Shown here piece by piece: positions 5,080-7,226 of a stretch of DNA of 7,226 nucleotides. A model generated the notes under the pieces. It was given only the letters and a program-made list of their open reading frames with translations. It searched no databases and was not told the origin of the DNA. Numbering within the stretch: position 1 is the stretch's first letter; each line of letters starts with the position of its first letter. The position numbers and the translations under genes were made by a program. Origin of the DNA: Candidatus Acetothermia bacterium. Its GTDB lineage: Bacteria > Bipolaricaulota > Bipolaricaulia > UBA7950 > UBA9294. The DNA is taken from NCBI GenBank assembly GCA_003545155.1, contig DQCH01000079.1:1-7226 (forward strand), read 5' to 3'.

Positions 5080-6335
5080 AACGCATCAACGACCGGTAGC
5101 TTCGCCGCGCGCCATGCAGGCCACAGGCCGGCTATTGCCCCGATGGCGAACGAGCCGAGCAGGGTGATGATGATCAGCGTCGGACTGGCCACCACGGCTA
5201 GCTTGATGTCGAAGAACCGACCGATGAACGACGAAGCCACCGCGCTCAGTCCGAGACCGAACAGCGTACCGACGATTCCTCCAACAAGGCCTATCAATCC
5301 GGATTCGATCAAGAAGATCATCAACACGTGGCTGTTCTTTGCACCGACCGCCTTCATCACACCGATCTCCTTCGTTCGCTCAAGCACCGAGGTAAACATC
5401 GTGTTCATCACGCCGACGCCACCAACCAGAAGTGAGATCCCGGCGATCCCTGCAAGGAACGCACTCACGGTCGAAGTCATCGTCCCGATCGCCTCGGAGA
5501 TGTCGCTATACGTCACCGCAGACACGTCCGATCCCCGCGCCTTCAGGGCTTTCTCGGCACGGTCGGCAAGCTCATCGACGTTGACTCCTGGATCGCTCCT
5601 TACCAAGGTCACAAGGACATCCTCTGCCGGCCCCCAGAGGAGATCCATTGTCTCGTACGGAACGTATATCGTGTCCTTGTCCGCACTGGGTCTCATTCCT
5701 GCAGAGAAGCCACCGCCCGAATCATCGTCCCCTCCTTCCCCAGGGGCCATAATCCCGATGACTGTCAGGTCCAGTTCTGCGCTCTCATCGCCGGCGACGA
5801 GGATCGTGTCGCCGACAGTCACGCCGAGCCGCTCTGCGATCTCGGTGCCCAGGACGACCACCGCTTCGTCTCCTGGCTCGAACAGTCGTCCACCGGGAAG
5901 CGCCTTAAGCGTTCCGGTGAACGACTCGAACTCAGTCACCAATTCCGGCGACAGGCCCATCACCGGGAAGAATCCCTGAAGGGAGGTCCCATCGGCACTG
6001 GGCGGGCCCTGCACGTATCCGGTCCGCTCCCGAAGCGCGGCAGCAACCTTGATCCCGTCGATTGAGCGCAGGTACTCCAGATCGAGGGCATACTCCTCTG
6101 CGCTCCCTCCGGCGTGTCGCTGCGGACCGAAGGTCCCCTCGGCCATCAGGATGAACGTGTCCACACCGAACACCTTGGCGACCTGTTCTTCGATCGTGCG
6201 TTCGAGGCCGAGGCCGATCGAGATCAGCGCGACAACAGCGGTGATCCCGATAAAGACTCCGATGACTGTCAACCAGCTACGCAGCTTCCGGTGCACGATG
6301 CTCTGTCCAGCGAGAAGCAGGAAGTCCTTAAGCAC
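5067..6335 (-). CDS. ABC transporter permease, MacB/FtsX family
   Basis: This is the inner-membrane permease paired with the adjacent ATPase; the family includes MacB, LolC/E and FtsX. I place the start at GTG 6335 (422 residues). GAGGAGG (6342-6348) lies 6 nt upstream, the GTG overlaps the ATPase stop by 8 nt, and the protein then begins with the family-typical MLKDFLLLAGQSIVHRKLRS. An upstream ATG at 6401 would add 22 residues that merely overlap the ATPase gene. The topology is four helices: TM1 about 21-42, a large extracytoplasmic domain about 45-285, TM2 about 290-312, TM3 about 336-365 and TM4 about 383-405. The cytoplasmic loop carries the FtsX-type motif ERTKEIGVMKAVGAK (319-333), and the C-terminus is PVVDALRYE. 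The periplasmic domain has an acidic, glycine-rich insert (about 199-214). The substrate is unknown; a lipid, lipoprotein, peptide or drug is possible. Confidence 0.93.
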   Translation of the reverse strand: MLKDFLLLAGQSIVHRKLRSWLTVIGVFIGITAVVALISIGLGLERTIEEQVAKVFGVDTFILMAEGTFGPQRHAGGSAEEYALDLEYLRSIDGIKVAAALRERTGYVQGPPSADGTSLQGFFPVMGLSPELVTEFESFTGTLKALPGGRLFEPGDEAVVVLGTEIAERLGVTVGDTILVAGDESAELDLTVIGIMAPGEGGDDDSGGGFSAGMRPSADKDTIYVPYETMDLLWGPAEDVLVTLVRSDPGVNVDELADRAEKALKARGSDVSAVTYSDISEAIGTMTSTVSAFLAGIAGISLLVGGVGVMNTMFTSVLERTKEIGVMKAVGAKNSHVLMIFLIESGLIGLVGGIVGTLFGLGLSAVASSFIGRFFDIKLAVVASPTLIIITLLGSFAIGAIAGLWPAWRAAKLPVVDALRYE

Positions 6336-7014
6336 GCCCCACCTCCTCGACCACACGACCGTCTCGGAGCCGGACGATTCGATCGGCGATCGCCGCTGCA
6401 TCAGGGTCGTGCGTCACGAGGATGACGGTCTTTCCGTCCTCCACGCTCAACCTTTTTAGCATCTCGAGGATCGGTCCACCGCTCTCGGTGTCCAGGTTTC
6501 CCGTCGGCTCGTCGGCGAGGATGATCTCCGGATCGTTCGCCAAGGCGCGGGCCATTGCCACACGCTGGCGCTCGCCGCCGGAGAGCTCATTCGGTTTATG
6601 CTTGACCCGATCTGCCAGACCGACCTTGGTCAACAGTTCGCGAGCACGCCGCGCCCGTTCTCCTTTGCGAATTCCTTGAAAGATCATCGGAAGCTCAACG
6701 TTCCTCTGCGCGGAAAGCGTCTGGATCAGGTTGAACGTTTGAAAGACGAACCCGACCTTCTTTCCCCGAAGCGCAACGAGTTGGCGCTCCTTTAGCTGCT
6801 GTAGGTCTTGTCCATCGAGGAAGGCCGTTCCGCCGGTCGGAGTATCGAGCGCCCCGACGATATGCATCAGCGTCGACTTCCCCGAGCCGGACGGACCCAT
6901 GATCGCGATGACTTCACCCTCCTCGACCCCGAGGTCGAGACCTCGCAGAGCGTGGACGATTGTCTTTCCGAGCTTGTAATCCTTGGTGATTTCCTTCAGA
7001 TCGAGTAGCGACAT
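6328..7014 (-). CDS. ABC transporter ATP-binding protein, MacB/LolD type
   Basis: This cytoplasmic ATPase drives the adjacent permease. Its 228 residues are the normal length for the LolD/FtsE/MacB-N subfamily. Motifs are complete: Walker A GPSGSGKST (40-48), Q-loop Gln92 in FVFQTFNLI, signature LSGGERQ (144-150), Walker B IILADEP (164-170, Glu169) followed by TGNLDT, and H-loop His202 in VTHDP. FQTFNLI, ELPMIF and ADEPTGNLD are typical of this exporter-like subfamily. ATG 7014 is 2 nt after the stop of the upstream gene, with GAGGG about 7 nt before it lying inside that gene, so translation is probably coupled. The 3' end overlaps the permease start. It cannot be assigned to lolD, macB or ftsE specifically; no FtsX-like partner of the ftsE type or LolC/E pair is present. 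Confidence 0.95.
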   Translation of the reverse strand: MSLLDLKEITKDYKLGKTIVHALRGLDLGVEEGEVIAIMGPSGSGKSTLMHIVGALDTPTGGTAFLDGQDLQQLKERQLVALRGKKVGFVFQTFNLIQTLSAQRNVELPMIFQGIRKGERARRARELLTKVGLADRVKHKPNELSGGERQRVAMARALANDPEIILADEPTGNLDTESGGPILEMLKRLSVEDGKTVILVTHDPDAAAIADRIVRLRDGRVVEEVGRA

Positions 7015-7016
7015 GG

Positions 7017-7226
7017 CTAGCCCTCACCCTCCGTTACTGTATACTCTACCAGTTCCAGCCCAAAGGTTTCGACCCATTTTCCATCACGCAACTCCTCGAC
7101 CAGGATTCGCGGCGAGATGTACGTCGGGTTAGAGATCGCAAACGCTACCGTCATTCGTGTATCCTCTTCGTCCGGATCGACGAACGATCCTTCCAGACAC
7201 CAGACACCGGCGATGGTCGTCCCGAC
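7017..7226 (-). CDS. Unrecognised protein upstream of the ABC transporter (5' part outside window)
   Basis: The frame is open from the right edge of the window to TAG at 7017-7019, giving the last 69 residues of a protein whose start lies beyond 7226. It reads VGTTIAGVWCLEGSFVDPDE and continues through TVAFAISNPTYISPRILVEE to VEYTVTEGEG. It looks like beta-rich globular sequence with alternating hydrophobic residues, no membrane helix and no cofactor motif. The stop is 2 nt before the ATPase start, so it is surely cotranscribed and may be an extracytoplasmic partner of the transporter, the place where a periplasmic adaptor is often encoded. The visible end does not show a recognisable adaptor-family signature, so I do not name it. 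Confidence 0.75.
   Translation of the reverse strand, partial: VGTTIAGVWCLEGSFVDPDEEDTRMTVAFAISNPTYISPRILVEELRDGKWVETFGLELVEYTVTEGEG

Noticed and set aside
5143..5979. 278-residue + strand frame antisense to the permease
   Set aside because: Its Ser/Thr/Pro-rich low-complexity translation mirrors the permease codons, while the - strand frame has membrane helices and FtsX-type motifs.
6049..7008. Several + strand frames antisense to the permease and the ABC ATPase
   Set aside because: The - strand ATPase has every ABC motif in order; the + strand frames have none and are shadows.
1..7226. CRISPR arrays, insertion sequences, phage attachment sites or toxin-antitoxin pairs
   Set aside because: There are no regularly spaced repeats, transposase motifs or tRNA-flanked duplications. 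The small HTH protein lacks a toxin-like partner and sits in the condensin operon instead.

Overview
The window looks bacterial. It has a -35/-10 promoter with a 17-bp spacer, Shine-Dalgarno (SD) sites before most genes and Rho-independent terminators. GC content is moderately high, roughly the mid-fifties percent by eye. The SMC and ScpA proteins carry sequence signatures more familiar from archaea and a few deep-branching bacteria, and a rubredoxin points to an anaerobic or microaerophilic life style. A thermophilic or candidate-phylum bacterium, for example of the Bipolaricaulota/Acetothermia kind, would fit. That placement is a guess from sequence character, not a database result.

Layout. 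(1) 1-453, + strand: the C-terminal part of a coiled-coil protein ending in one membrane helix, followed by a strong terminator (about 458-529). (2) 528-4969, + strand: an apparently complete five-gene transcription unit. It has its own promoter (528-556), a small helix-turn-helix (HTH) protein, smc, scpA, scpB, a 52-residue rubredoxin and a terminator (4948-4969). Gaps between genes are 5, 14, 23 and 12 nt. (3) 4970-5066: convergent intergenic DNA with no gene seen. (4) 5067-7226, - strand: a tightly packed ABC transporter unit read from right to left. It comprises the C-terminal end of an unrecognised protein (cut by the window edge), a MacB/LolD-type ATPase and a MacB/FtsX-type permease. 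The permease start overlaps the ATPase stop by 8 nt.

How the genes work together. Smc, ScpA and ScpB form the prokaryotic condensin that organises and segregates the chromosome. Here the Smc coiled-coil arms are only about half the usual length. The HTH protein at the head of the operon carries a C-terminal QLNLF peptide, which matches the sliding-clamp-binding motif (it is the peptide used by UmuC). It may therefore connect DNA binding, the replisome and condensin. The rubredoxin is a small electron carrier with no obvious mechanistic link to condensin, although it sits behind an excellent SD site directly after scpB. The - strand unit encodes an ATPase and a four-helix permease of the family that extrudes or releases substrates (MacB, LolCDE) or transmits signals across the membrane (FtsX). 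Its substrate cannot be read from the sequence.
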